Below are positions 17,768 to 27,156 of a DNA stretch of 64,000 nt, piece by piece. Location of the stretch: NCBI RefSeq assembly GCF_013141715.1, contig NZ_WHOA01000085.1:124001-188000 (forward strand). The letters are read 5' to 3'. The DNA is from Paenibacillus phytorum. GTDB taxonomy: Bacteria; Bacillota; Bacilli; Paenibacillales; NBRC-103111. The notes beneath the pieces are model-generated. The model did not search any database, had not been told where the DNA came from, and saw only the letters and a program-made list of their open reading frames with translations. The position numbers and the translations under genes were made by a program. Position 1 is the first letter of the stretch. Every line of letters starts with the position of its first letter.

Positions 17768-18658
17768 ATGGAAACGATTATGAAGCCAGAGGGCTTCCAA
17801 GAGGAATTACTTCATGTCATGCCCGAATATATTTTGAAAGAATTAGAGCAATCTCAATTGACCAAGCACCTATATATCAGCGATATCGGCGTATTTCCGC
17901 GGGCCCAGTACCATTATCGGGAACGTTCTGACGGCTGCAACGCCCATATTGTTATCTATTGTACAGATGGCGAAGGATGGATCGAGCTTGAAAATCGGAA
18001 GCCCCTGCAATTAACCGCGCGGCATTTGGCCATCATACCTGCAGGCATACCGCACCGTTACGGAGCATCTTCCCATTTACCCTGGAGTATTCACTGGTTT
18101 CATTTGCATGGCGATCATGCCGCTCCATTAATTAAAATGTACAATTTGTACGAGAGCTCCATTTATCTGCCACATAACATAAACGCAAAGTTTCTGACGG
18201 AATTCGAACACTGCTATGAATTGCTTTCGAATAAGGCGTATTCTATGGCGATACAAGTTCATGTTTCCAATGTGTTTCGGGAGATTTTGAGCGATATTGG
18301 AATGAGTTCAGCGGGGTCTACGCAAGACAAAAAAAGGGAGAACTATATGGAAAGCGCCATCCGGTACATGAACGACCATTTGGAGGTTTCCATTACACTC
18401 TCCGATTTAGCCAAGCATACTGGGGTATCCAAACAGCATTTGATTTTCTTATTCAAGAAGGAAATCGGTTTTCCGCCAGTGGAGTACTTTTTACGTCTCA
18501 AAATACAAAAAGCGAGCCAAATGCTCGACTTGACCGCCCTCACGATCAAGGAAATCGGAAACGCAATCGGCATATCCGATGCCTACTACTTTTCCAGACT
18601 CTTTAAAAAAATGATGGGGGTTTCCCCAACAGAATATCGCAAAATTCCGAAGGGGTAA
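17768..18658 (+). CDS. AraC-family regulator with cupin domain, copy 1
   Basis: 296 residues from the ATG at 17768, chosen because AGAGGTGT (17753-17760) is well placed and the length then equals that of copy 2 (27157-28047); the longer frame from 17717 would begin inside the shared promoter. The N-terminal cupin carries HYRERSDGCNAHIVIYCTDGEGWIE and IIPAGIPHRYGA; the C-terminal helix-turn-helix pair ends in YYFSRLFKKMMGVSPTEYR. It is divergent from the DUF5107 operon and very likely controls it in response to a sugar. Confidence 0.9.
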   Translation: METIMKPEGFQEELLHVMPEYILKELEQSQLTKHLYISDIGVFPRAQYHYRERSDGCNAHIVIYCTDGEGWIELENRKPLQLTARHLAIIPAGIPHRYGASSHLPWSIHWFHLHGDHAAPLIKMYNLYESSIYLPHNINAKFLTEFEHCYELLSNKAYSMAIQVHVSNVFREILSDIGMSSAGSTQDKKRENYMESAIRYMNDHLEVSITLSDLAKHTGVSKQHLIFLFKKEIGFPPVEYFLRLKIQKASQMLDLTALTIKEIGNAIGISDAYYFSRLFKKMMGVSPTEYRKIPKG

Positions 18659-18750
18659 CGATGAACCAACGAGACCCTACATAATTGTGCACGATATGTC
18701 GGATGGATACATTCAATTCCTGCTATTCTTTTGATAAAGGAGGTCAGTAA

Positions 18751-19623
18751 ATGGATTTGCTTAAAAACATGAATGGGGCTTTAAAGTACATGGAAGAAAA
18801 TCTTTCGAACGATATTGATTTTAAAGAAGTAGCAAGAAGGGCTTTCTGCTCCGAATACCATTTTAAAAGGATGTTTTCCTTCCTTGCTGGTATTTCGCTA
18901 TCGGAATATATCCGCCGCAGACGCCTTACTCTTGCAGCATTTGAGCTTAAAGGCAGCAGCGTAAAGGTCATTGACATTGCAGTGAAATACGGGTACAACT
19001 CACCAGATTCTTTTGCAAGAGCTTTTCAAAATTTGCATGGTATCGCACCGTCAGAAGCCAGAATTAATGGCCATTCACTTAAAGCCTACCCACCAATGAC
19101 CTTCCAGTTATCCATCAAAGGAGGAAATGAAATGATCTATCGAATTGAAGAAAAAGAGGCATTTCGCATTGTTGGAATTAAGAAAAGAGTACCTATCCAA
19201 TTCAACGGGGTAAATCCGGAGATTGCGTCTATGTGGAAAAGTTTAGATAGCGAAACGATCAATAACCTTAAAATTCTTTCTAATGTTGAGCCTATGGGAC
19301 TGCTTAGTGCATCCACAAACTTTTCTGAAGGCAGGATGGAGGAAAAAGGGGAGTTTGATCACTATATTGGCGTAGCAACAACGAATGAGTGTCCTGATAA
19401 CTTAACTCAACTTGATGTTTCTGCCTCAATATGGGCTGTATTCGAAGCAATCGGACCATTTCCTGATACACTGCAAACTGTATGGGGACGCATTTATTCC
19501 GAGTGGTTTCCATCCTCAAACTATGAAGCAATAGAAGGTCCAGAAATCCTTTGGAATGAGAACAAAGATGTAACCTCACCAACTTTTAAAAGTGAAATAT
19601 GGATACCGATTTTGAAAAAGTAA
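18751..19623 (+). CDS. AraC-family regulator with GyrI-like effector domain
   Basis: 290 residues, AAAGGAGGT upstream of the ATG. The DNA-binding AraC domain is at the N-terminus (about 1-105, [19 protein letters not shown] and [13 protein letters not shown]), followed by a GyrI/Rob-like ligand-binding domain (about 128-290, [16 protein letters not shown]). This order is that of Rob/BmrR-like regulators that sense small hydrophobic or drug-like compounds. It sits alone, 92 bases after the first AraC gene and before a terminator. Nothing near it is an obvious target. Confidence 0.9.
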   Translation: MDLLKNMNGALKYMEENLSNDIDFKEVARRAFCSEYHFKRMFSFLAGISLSEYIRRRRLTLAAFELKGSSVKVIDIAVKYGYNSPDSFARAFQNLHGIAPSEARINGHSLKAYPPMTFQLSIKGGNEMIYRIEEKEAFRIVGIKKRVPIQFNGVNPEIASMWKSLDSETINNLKILSNVEPMGLLSASTNFSEGRMEEKGEFDHYIGVATTNECPDNLTQLDVSASIWAVFEAIGPFPDTLQTVWGRIYSEWFPSSNYEAIEGPEILWNENKDVTSPTFKSEIWIPILKK

Positions 19624-19625
19624 AA

Positions 19626-19653
19626 ACGGAGCCCGCGTGGCTCCATTTATTTT
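19626..19653 (+). terminator. intrinsic terminator of the AraC-GyrI gene
   Basis: GGAGCC (19628-19633) pairs with GGCTCC (19639-19644), loop CGCGT, then ATTTATTTTG. Confidence 0.8.
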
Positions 19654-19658
19654 GCGCC

Positions 19659-19712
19659 CCCTACTATTTCTCGAGACTGTTTAAGAAAATGACCGGTTCC
19701 GCCTTTAGCGCA
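19659..19712 (+). pseudogene. scrap of an AraC regulator C-terminus
   Basis: Eighteen codons in one frame read PYYFSRLFKKMTGSAFSA, almost the same as the end of the second AraC copy (DPYYFSRLFKKMTGSAPSAY at about 27967-28025). No start and no stop belong to it and it lies just after a terminator. It is the leftover of a third AraC copy cut by a rearrangement next to lutC. Confidence 0.75.
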
Positions 19713-19731
19713 TTGAGTTTTATAAAGGCTT

Positions 19732-20475
19732 TTATTCAATTATAAGTGCATATACAATACCCGGACCATGAACTCCGATGGTTAAATCATTCTCAATATC
19801 AGCGGAACGACTGGGGCCAGAGATAAAATGAATACCTGCAGGCATGTCCGTCATTTCCAAATCATCGAAAGGCCGGAGCACTTCACCCAAACTTGTCTTT
19901 AGTCGCTCCACAGGTATGATAGCGATAAGCGTTGTGGGCAGCAAGCTGACACTTCTCCCCCTAGTCGGGGCTGAAGTAATAACAAGCGAACCTGTATAAG
20001 CAATTGCATGCTCAGCCGCTATAACGCCAATGTCGGCTCCTGCGGCGATAGCGATGAGTTCATCTTTGCCATCGCAATTAACTCCGAAAGCATTCCAAAC
20101 CGTGACGTCAATTTCTTTATCCGTAAGTGCGGTGCTAAGAGACTCCAGCTCGGGTTGATCCTGGATGATCAAGTGCTTTGCTTGTGTCTCTTCAATGAAA
20201 TGTTCAATAAAGGATTCGGCTTCAGCCATTCCTATCAATCGTTTGGCATGGCCACCAGCCTTGTGCCAGTTCGACATAAATAATTGTATTCGTCCTTCAA
20301 GAGGCAGATCCACCAGATCCCAAAATTCAGGAGCCCCCTTCATGCTGTGTACTGGAGCTGTTTGCAAAGGCTTTGCTCTTCCGAGCCGTGCAGCAATATT
20401 TTCGAAAAATGATGCCTGGTCCTTGCGTGCTTTTACTTCTAGCTTCTGGAGAAAAGACATATCTGATTTAGCCAT
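19732..20475 (-). CDS. lutC: lactate utilization protein C (LUD domain)
   Basis: 247 residues from the ATG at 20475, chosen because GGAGGAAATC lies directly upstream; the open frame reaches back to 20511 inside lutB. The C-terminal LUD domain shows AAGADIGVIAAEHAIAYTGSLV and HFISGPSRSADIENDLTIGVHGPG. LutC is the third subunit of the LutABC iron-sulfur complex that oxidises L-lactate to pyruvate in Bacillus. It overlaps lutB by a few bases and ends the operon; the strand then runs into the AraC scrap. Confidence 0.92.
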   Translation of the reverse strand: MAKSDMSFLQKLEVKARKDQASFFENIAARLGRAKPLQTAPVHSMKGAPEFWDLVDLPLEGRIQLFMSNWHKAGGHAKRLIGMAEAESFIEHFIEETQAKHLIIQDQPELESLSTALTDKEIDVTVWNAFGVNCDGKDELIAIAAGADIGVIAAEHAIAYTGSLVITSAPTRGRSVSLLPTTLIAIIPVERLKTSLGEVLRPFDDLEMTDMPAGIHFISGPSRSADIENDLTIGVHGPGIVYALIIE

Positions 20476-22024
20476 GATGATTTCCTCCTTCCTCTTTACG
20501 AGCAGCCACAAGCCTCTCCATTCGTGCTTTCATCACCAAATCAAGCTCAGGCAATGTGCCTTCCAATCTCTGCTCAATGTCCTTCCAAGATTCTCGGAAC
20601 GTCTTCTTAGCTAGGCTTGGTGCATAACGATACGAATTCCAACCTTTTAATGGGCCAACCCTGGCTTTAATATGTCCGTCACGAACCAACAATTTCTGGC
20701 CAATTCGTCCAAGTTTAATTAGCGCTTTAACTCGCTTGGCATCTGACATCAACAAGTTAAAGCCTTTCATTCCGGCTTTTTCCACGAGATTGGTCGCCCC
20801 GCTCTCCACTTTACGCTGACGCAAGTAAACCAGCATATCGTGCAGCGGAATCTTCACTGGACATGCCTCATAACAGGCCCCGCAAAGGCTCGACGCACTT
20901 GCGATGTCATCCCATTGGTCGACATTTTTATTTAGTGCAGGTGTCAGTACAGCACCTATGGGTCCGCTATACACACCGCCGTAAGCATGACCTCCAATAT
21001 GTCGGTACACCGGACAAGCGTTAAGGCAGGCGCCGCAGCGAATACAATTAAGCAGTTCTTGGAATTGTGGATCTCCGAGCTGCAAGGAACGTCCATTATC
21101 CAAGATGATGACGTGCATTTCTTCCGGACCATCCCCATCTTGCTCACGCTTGGGTCCCGATATGACAGACATATATACCGTTAGCTTTTGACCAGTAGCT
21201 GAACGAGGGAGTAGTGTCGCCATCACTTCTAGATCGTCCAAGGTGGGGATGATTCGCTCCATACCCATAAATGTAATTTGCGTTTTAGGGATGGTGCTCA
21301 CCATTCGGGCGTTCCCTTCATTTTCGAAAAGTACGATCGAACCGGTCTCTGCGATGGCAAAGTTGCAACCCGTCATGCCGATATCGGCTTCGAGAAATTT
21401 CTCTCGCAGCTTTCTGCGTACATAACCAGCCAATATTCCGGTTTCAGGTGCGAGCTTCTCCCCTGCATCCTCAGAGAGCAGCTCGGCGATCTGATACCGA
21501 TTCTTATGAATGGCCGGAATAATAATATGCGAAGGCGTTTCGCCAGCAAGTTGGATAATATATTCGCCAAGGTCCGTCTCGATCGCCTCGACCCCTATTT
21601 GCTCAAGTGCGTGGTTGATATGCAATTCCTCAGACACCATCGACTTGGACTTTACGACACTCTTGGCTTTCTTGTGCTCAGCGATTTGCATCGTCAAACG
21701 AACAGCATCAGCTGCATCAGAAGCGAAGTGTACGTGAACGCCTTGAGCTCTTGCATTTTCTACAAATCGAGCTAAGTAGTAGTCTAAGTGAGCAATCGTA
21801 TGCAGACGAATCTGCCTACCGCGCTCCCGCCACTCCTCCCAGTTCCCATGTTCTTCTGTTGCAGCCAGCTTCCCTTTCTTGAGCCGCTCGGTCGTGAATT
21901 TCACGGCATTCCGCAAGAAATCATTATTCAGAGCGACTTTCGATCTTTCTTTGACGGACCCACTTACTTTAGGCTGGTCGTTTCCTACGGAAACTGCTCG
22001 CCTATGCATCCTATGTTCGCTCAT
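20468..22024 (-). CDS. lutB: lactate utilization iron-sulfur protein B
   Basis: 518 residues, somewhat longer than the ~470 of Bacillus LutB because of extra N-terminal residues. LUD domain about 75-300, then two [4Fe-4S] ferredoxin-type motifs: CIRCGACLNACPVYRHIGG near 326 and CGACYEACPVKIP near 380. It passes electrons in the LutABC L-lactate oxidising complex. The start lies 14 bases inside the end of lutA, so translation is coupled. No damage is seen. Confidence 0.93.
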   Translation of the reverse strand: MSEHRMHRRAVSVGNDQPKVSGSVKERSKVALNNDFLRNAVKFTTERLKKGKLAATEEHGNWEEWRERGRQIRLHTIAHLDYYLARFVENARAQGVHVHFASDAADAVRLTMQIAEHKKAKSVVKSKSMVSEELHINHALEQIGVEAIETDLGEYIIQLAGETPSHIIIPAIHKNRYQIAELLSEDAGEKLAPETGILAGYVRRKLREKFLEADIGMTGCNFAIAETGSIVLFENEGNARMVSTIPKTQITFMGMERIIPTLDDLEVMATLLPRSATGQKLTVYMSVISGPKREQDGDGPEEMHVIILDNGRSLQLGDPQFQELLNCIRCGACLNACPVYRHIGGHAYGGVYSGPIGAVLTPALNKNVDQWDDIASASSLCGACYEACPVKIPLHDMLVYLRQRKVESGATNLVEKAGMKGFNLLMSDAKRVKALIKLGRIGQKLLVRDGHIKARVGPLKGWNSYRYAPSLAKKTFRESWKDIEQRLEGTLPELDLVMKARMERLVAARKEEGGNHHG

Positions 22025-22754
22025 GCGCCAGCTTCACTCCTTCAGCCAGTAATTCCGCTAAATGCATGACCCTCACGGGTTTTCCACGGTATGATAAATT
22101 TCCAGCAATGTTCATCAAGCATCCCATATCCAGACCCACCAGCACTTCTGCTTCCGTCTCCAATACATGATCGGATTTCTCGGACACCATCGCACCGGAA
22201 ATTTCACACATTTTCACAGCAAACGTGCCCCCAAATCCGCAGCAATCCTCTGCATGCGGGAGTGGTACCAATTCCATGTCACGAACATGCTGCATAAGCA
22301 GCTTTGGCTCCTCTTTTACGCCTAATAACCGACTACCGTGACAAGACGGGTGATAGGTAACTTTATGAGGAAACATAGCTCCCAAGTCGGAAACACCCAG
22401 TACTTGAACGAGGAACTGCGTAAATTCGTACGTTTTCTCAACAAGACGGTTCGCCTTAGCTAAATTCACAGGATCATGCTCAAAAAGCTTCGGATAATAA
22501 TGATGAATCATGCTCGTACATGATCCAGATGGCGATATGACAAAATCACTGTCATCAAAAGCCTCAAATAGTGTTAATGCCGCACCCCTCGCTTCATCCC
22601 AGTAACCGCTATTGAAAGCTGGCTGACCGCAGCATGTCTGTACATTTGGAAAATCCAATCTCACTCCGTATCGAGCCAAAAGTTGAACCATTGACTCGCC
22701 AACACCGGGATATACAAGGTCGCTTAAGCATGTGATGAATAAAGAAACTTTCAT
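22011..22754 (-). CDS. lutA: lactate utilization protein A (cysteine-rich CCG domains)
   Basis: 247 residues, standard size. Two cysteine-rich CCG domains: CCGQPAFNSGY at 41-51 and CCGFGGTFAVK near 170, with the CHGSRLLG stretch between. The family binds an iron-sulfur cluster or heterodisulfide-like site in LutABC. Its ATG overlaps the stop of the upstream mutarotase-like gene (ATGA), so in this genome lutABC is part of the DUF5107/mutarotase transcript. The usual LutR (GntR) regulator and LutP permease are not next to it. Confidence 0.93.
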   Translation of the reverse strand: MKVSLFITCLSDLVYPGVGESMVQLLARYGVRLDFPNVQTCCGQPAFNSGYWDEARGAALTLFEAFDDSDFVISPSGSCTSMIHHYYPKLFEHDPVNLAKANRLVEKTYEFTQFLVQVLGVSDLGAMFPHKVTYHPSCHGSRLLGVKEEPKLLMQHVRDMELVPLPHAEDCCGFGGTFAVKMCEISGAMVSEKSDHVLETEAEVLVGLDMGCLMNIAGNLSYRGKPVRVMHLAELLAEGVKLAHERT

Positions 22755-23719
22755 GAGATCTTATCCCTTCTGTTAATCACATCACGCCATTCTCCTGCAC
22801 CTATCGAAAGCTCTAAATGCCATTCAAAGGATGCTTTTGCCGGTATCATTTGTGCAGTCCCATTACTGACTGCCATTTCAAGTGAATCGTAATATCCTAT
22901 ACTCGGCTCCAATGCACAAGTAACCCGATCATTGAACATACCTTCGTCCATCCAAACGCCTAAGTAGGGGACCTTGTTTTGTGGGACTGTAACGATCAAA
23001 AAGTTGCCGCTTTCTACACCGTATAACCCTGACCAACCTACCGGCACTTGACCACCGTAATAAAACTTTCTCGCATCCCCTGTAACCGCTGGGGAAAGCA
23101 GCGATACATCATCCCAAGCATACAATTTCCCAGTCTTAAGGGTATGACCTTCGTACACACATAGCATCTCCTCCATGGATTCCGGAAGTAGAATACGTGT
23201 TGGTTCCGTGACAGTGAATTGTGGATGCGGCACCCACAAAAATGGTATCGGTTGGTCACTATCATTGTCAGCACGATAATCCAGCCGTACACGATCCGCA
23301 GAAGGGAATGAAATTCGTCTCGTGAACCGACATGGAAACTGCAGACTCTGGACCGAGCAAACTACCTCGTTCTCTTCGATCTTATACGCCCAAGGAAGCG
23401 CCCAAAGCTCACCATGGTCGGGTAAGTTAATGTCCTTATCCATTCCTGATTTACACGCATTAATCGTCGGAAAACATTCATCCCAACCGCTCATATCCCA
23501 ATCTGTGAAGGTGGATCCGTGTATCGGCTTTTGTAAGGAACGGTGACCTGAGTCCAGCATCCATTCCTTACCTGTTGGCTTATAAACGATAGAAACCAAT
23601 TTCCCTCCGAGTTCAGGTACCATTTCAATGCTGATCTGTTTACTTTCGATTGTTATGGAAAAGAAGCTTTTATAGGTTCCCGTGGTTACGTGGACCATAT
23701 TCTCTTTCTTCATAAGCAC
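22751..23719 (-). CDS. aldose-1-epimerase-like (galactose mutarotase fold) protein, copy 2
   Basis: 322 residues; in-frame starts at 23719, 23713 and 23698 are all possible. It shares the marks of copy 1: MVPELGGKLVSI, DMSGWDECFPTINA near residue 75 and LPDHGELWALPW. It overlaps the DUF5107/TPR gene upstream and lutA downstream by a few bases each, so all are one transcript. Clearly paralogous to 13324-14262 but well diverged, so the duplication is not recent or the copies do different jobs. Confidence 0.8.
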   Translation of the reverse strand: MLMKKENMVHVTTGTYKSFFSITIESKQISIEMVPELGGKLVSIVYKPTGKEWMLDSGHRSLQKPIHGSTFTDWDMSGWDECFPTINACKSGMDKDINLPDHGELWALPWAYKIEENEVVCSVQSLQFPCRFTRRISFPSADRVRLDYRADNDSDQPIPFLWVPHPQFTVTEPTRILLPESMEEMLCVYEGHTLKTGKLYAWDDVSLLSPAVTGDARKFYYGGQVPVGWSGLYGVESGNFLIVTVPQNKVPYLGVWMDEGMFNDRVTCALEPSIGYYDSLEMAVSNGTAQMIPAKASFEWHLELSIGAGEWRDVINRRDKIS

Positions 23720-26700
23720 ATGACACGATGAATGCGCGATCCAGAATGGTTAGGTTCCAGACGAAGCGCATTCTCAAATTGATCTTTGGCCAGCTCCAAA
23801 TTACCTAAACCGAGATGCCCGAGTCCCATCATGTATCGGCAGTGAACTTCATTCCGCACGTTCAGATCGTCCTCGAAAACCAGGAAGTCCGGCAACGAAA
23901 CCGCGAAATAGTCGAACTTCACTTCGTCGAACAAGTGCTTCTCCGCGTAATCAATTAGCTTATTGAAGCGACGCTTCGCTTCCTTGTCATTGCCTAGTGC
24001 AAGCCAGGCCATCCCTTGATAGAAAATCATATCAGGCGGTTGATCGTTGTAATACATCGCGCTAGCCGGCTCCTCCAATCCTTGGGAAGCAATAATGAAG
24101 CATTCTTGTGCTTGTTTAGCCTCCTCTAAGCCTTTATGAGCGAGTCCGAGATAGTAATAGACATTGTTCTCTTGCGCACCCGACAGCTTACCTTCTCCTA
24201 AATTATCTGGATAGACAAGCGCTTGCCGTAATAGGGTGACTGCCTCTTCAAATCGTTCTTCGGCCAAAGCTCGCTTAGCCAGCTCGATATGGGCAAAAAC
24301 ATGCTGCCCCGTCACTTTGCCCTCACCACCTTCCCAAGGGTGGAAATTGCGTGCATGCAGTGCTTGAGCTGCTTTCAAGTGATAACCTTGCGCATTCAGC
24401 AGGGTAATGTACTCCACGAAGAGATCGTCGCGTTTGTTAACCAAAGCTTGATGTTCCTCAAGCTTCCCGCAGCGAATCTCATCCTTATAACCAAGCTTTT
24501 TATACAATTGATCAAGCTCATAGAAGACGCGTGCATCATCCGGGCTGCAAGCAAGAGCATTCTCCATGGCAATAAGCGCTGATGCTGCATCTCTGCGTTT
24601 GTTGAAATATGCAAGAGACAGATTCCGATGTACCGTCGCGAAATCATCTCGTAAAGAACGCGAAGCTTCCCAGTGGATAATCGCAGCTTCGTGTCTTCGT
24701 TTGTCGTAATACCAATTTCCCAGGTAATAATGTGCTTTATCATCCTTAGAATCGGCCTTAATGACACTTGTCAGCACTTGCAAATCGAATAAATTATTGG
24801 GGAAACAATAATCTGATTTAGCTGCATTTCCTGCCTTTCTGTGGAGCTGAGCAAGTTCCAAATCTCCTGCTTTCTCATGCAGATAGCCCAAGGTGTAATG
24901 GACCATAGGGTAGACTTCTGACGAATCGTGACCTTCCACGATGCGATTCAACAATTCAATCGCTTCCTCGACTAACCCACAGTTGGCATAATCGGATGCT
25001 AGGTTCAAATAATTATGAGCATCTCCGCGCATGAGTCGCACTAGCTCCGCTTTCGCTTCGCTAGCAGTTACTTGATCCCCTTGTGCTGCAAGCGTAAGGA
25101 ATCGTTCGTTGGCTGAACCGAAATCAGCGATATCAAGCAGCAGTGTCTCCTGCGAGTAGACTAATGCTTCCTGCAGCTGACCCAGCTTGCGAAGAAGCGC
25201 AGCTTTCAAGTGCCTTGCTCTGTAATTACGGGAATTGCGAATGAGAGAACGCTCAACCAGTTCCAACGCTTCTCCGCAAGCACCCTTCTCACATGCAATT
25301 TGTGCCAACGTGAAGAAGCCAGCATCCTGCCAAGCCGCGGACCACGTCGATTTGTATAGCGCTGCGAAAGCCGCTTCCAGTTGTCCTTGCCCTTTAAGCG
25401 CAATCCCTAACTGATAGAGAGCTTCACTGTCATAAGGATTTGGATTCCGCCAAGTAAGTGACTTTATTGCCGTACGGAAGTAACCTTCTGCCTCGGTAAA
25501 TAACCCGCGGCGCAGCAAGAGTGTACCGTACGCCACGTTAATGCGGCTATCGCTTGGATCTCGCTTTAATCCTTCCAGATAATAGGCTTCTGGCTCGAAC
25601 GTTGCATGACGATACTGCTCTAGATGCAAACCAGCGAGGTACAGCTGCTCATTTGTCTTCAGCTCCTCAGGTGACTGCAGCGGCTTGGCTGCATCCGGCA
25701 CCTGCTCGATCGATGGCTTCGCAGGCTGATAGGCAATGAGTAGGGTGCCATTTGCATCCCGAACTGTCAGCTTCAAGTCATGTGGTTGATCGTTATCATC
25801 AAGTGTAATCACAGACTTGAACGTTTGGGTTGGCGACAGCTCGATGACTTCCTTCACATACGTACGGCTGCGCCCTTTTAGCTCCACGACAGCGCCTTCA
25901 AACAAAGAGGTCGCATATGCAAGTACGACAGCTTCTCGCGTCTTCTCGTCAACTTCCAAGTTGACGGCAGCATCGATGGATGCATTTTTGACGACGCCAA
26001 TATTTTTGTATGGCATGAAATACTGTTTGAACGATTTCTCTTCATACGGCTGCAGCCACGTGAAATCCGGTTGGTTGTCGGTGTAGACGCCGGTCATGAG
26101 CTCGATGTAAGGACCGTCCTCATCCGTCAGGTTGCGATCCCATGCTTGCCCGAATTCACCGTTCCCCCACGTCCATTGTTTCTTACCTGGTGAAACATGA
26201 TGGTTCGCCACGTGCAACAATCCGGCTTGAACGCCATGATCATAACCACCGACGAAATTATAGTCGGATTTATAAGCCATATATGAAGTAGGTACGGGAA
26301 TATTTTTGTAGCGTGAAATATCAACACCAGCGGAGTAGTCCATTTTGTAATACGTTCCCGTTGCGATTGGAAACCTGGAAACATCACGTTTACCGTGGTC
26401 GAAAACAGCCGTTACATCTGGCGGAAATACGGATTGCGTATGATCGTTTACCGCAACAGCTGGGTTTGCCCACCAGAGGAATGTCTGTGGTTCCGGTGTT
26501 CGATTATACAGCTGTGCGGAAATTTCCAAATAGGCTTTGCCCGGATATAGTGTGAAACCAGCAGTAACTTTCGTCCCATACATGCGGTCGATCTCACTCA
26601 CCCATACGGTAGCACTTCCGTCTTCATTTTCGGTGAGCTTGTATTCAACAGGACCATACGTATTCGGACGGTGATGCTGTGGCCAGTTAAACTCGATACC

Positions 26701-27042
26701 GCCAGAGATCCAAGGACCAGCTAAGCCAACCAGCGCCGGTTTAATAACGCGATTGTAATAGACGAAATCGTAATCATTCGTTTTGTCTAACGCACGGTAA
26801 ATGCGTCCGCCTAGCTCAGGCATGATCTCGATGCGAACATATTCGTTTTCCAGAATCACCATCCGATAGGACTGCGGTTTCTTCTCATCTTCAATTTTAT
26901 CGATAACCGGATGCGGATATACCTTACCGGAGCTTCCTTGATAGACACGCTTCTCTAGAAACATCGGATTGCGATCTGGTTCTCCGATGCCATAAGTCGG
27001 AATCAAAGTCTCTTCTTCCCAAATGCGAACTTGCTGACTCAC
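23710..27042 (-). CDS. DUF5107 / tetratricopeptide-repeat giant protein, copy 2
   Basis: About 1110 residues from the GTG at 27042, preferred because AAGGGAG lies 8 bases upstream; an ATG at 27051 is too close to it. Same architecture as copy 1: DUF5107 (about 10-365) and TPR-rich helical region (about 470-1095). The first 400 residues are nearly the same as copy 1 (long identical blocks around WISGGIEFNWPQHHRP and KSDYNFVGGYDHGVQAG) while the TPR half differs much more. This gene heads the DUF5107-mutarotase-lutABC operon and is divergent from AraC copy 2. Confidence 0.85.
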   Translation of the reverse strand: MSQQVRIWEEETLIPTYGIGEPDRNPMFLEKRVYQGSSGKVYPHPVIDKIEDEKKPQSYRMVILENEYVRIEIMPELGGRIYRALDKTNDYDFVYYNRVIKPALVGLAGPWISGGIEFNWPQHHRPNTYGPVEYKLTENEDGSATVWVSEIDRMYGTKVTAGFTLYPGKAYLEISAQLYNRTPEPQTFLWWANPAVAVNDHTQSVFPPDVTAVFDHGKRDVSRFPIATGTYYKMDYSAGVDISRYKNIPVPTSYMAYKSDYNFVGGYDHGVQAGLLHVANHHVSPGKKQWTWGNGEFGQAWDRNLTDEDGPYIELMTGVYTDNQPDFTWLQPYEEKSFKQYFMPYKNIGVVKNASIDAAVNLEVDEKTREAVVLAYATSLFEGAVVELKGRSRTYVKEVIELSPTQTFKSVITLDDNDQPHDLKLTVRDANGTLLIAYQPAKPSIEQVPDAAKPLQSPEELKTNEQLYLAGLHLEQYRHATFEPEAYYLEGLKRDPSDSRINVAYGTLLLRRGLFTEAEGYFRTAIKSLTWRNPNPYDSEALYQLGIALKGQGQLEAAFAALYKSTWSAAWQDAGFFTLAQIACEKGACGEALELVERSLIRNSRNYRARHLKAALLRKLGQLQEALVYSQETLLLDIADFGSANERFLTLAAQGDQVTASEAKAELVRLMRGDAHNYLNLASDYANCGLVEEAIELLNRIVEGHDSSEVYPMVHYTLGYLHEKAGDLELAQLHRKAGNAAKSDYCFPNNLFDLQVLTSVIKADSKDDKAHYYLGNWYYDKRRHEAAIIHWEASRSLRDDFATVHRNLSLAYFNKRRDAASALIAMENALACSPDDARVFYELDQLYKKLGYKDEIRCGKLEEHQALVNKRDDLFVEYITLLNAQGYHLKAAQALHARNFHPWEGGEGKVTGQHVFAHIELAKRALAEERFEEAVTLLRQALVYPDNLGEGKLSGAQENNVYYYLGLAHKGLEEAKQAQECFIIASQGLEEPASAMYYNDQPPDMIFYQGMAWLALGNDKEAKRRFNKLIDYAEKHLFDEVKFDYFAVSLPDFLVFEDDLNVRNEVHCRYMMGLGHLGLGNLELAKDQFENALRLEPNHSGSRIHRVMCL

Positions 27043-27095
27043 AATCATCACTCCCTTATCTTATTGTCTCTACTTTACCTTGACAGAAGCCAATC

Positions 27096-27138
27096 GCCAA
27101 TTGACAAAATGCTTAATGTAATGGATTATATTCTTATT
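27096..27138 (+). promoter_or_regulatory. promoter region shared by both divergent AraC copies (copy 2)
   Basis: GCCAATTGACAAAATGC and ATGGATTATATTCTTATT match 17704-17746. TTGACA (27101-27106), 17 bp, GATTAT forms a candidate promoter for the AraC gene. Confidence 0.5.
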
Positions 27139-27156
27139 CAGATGGGAGGCTCATAA

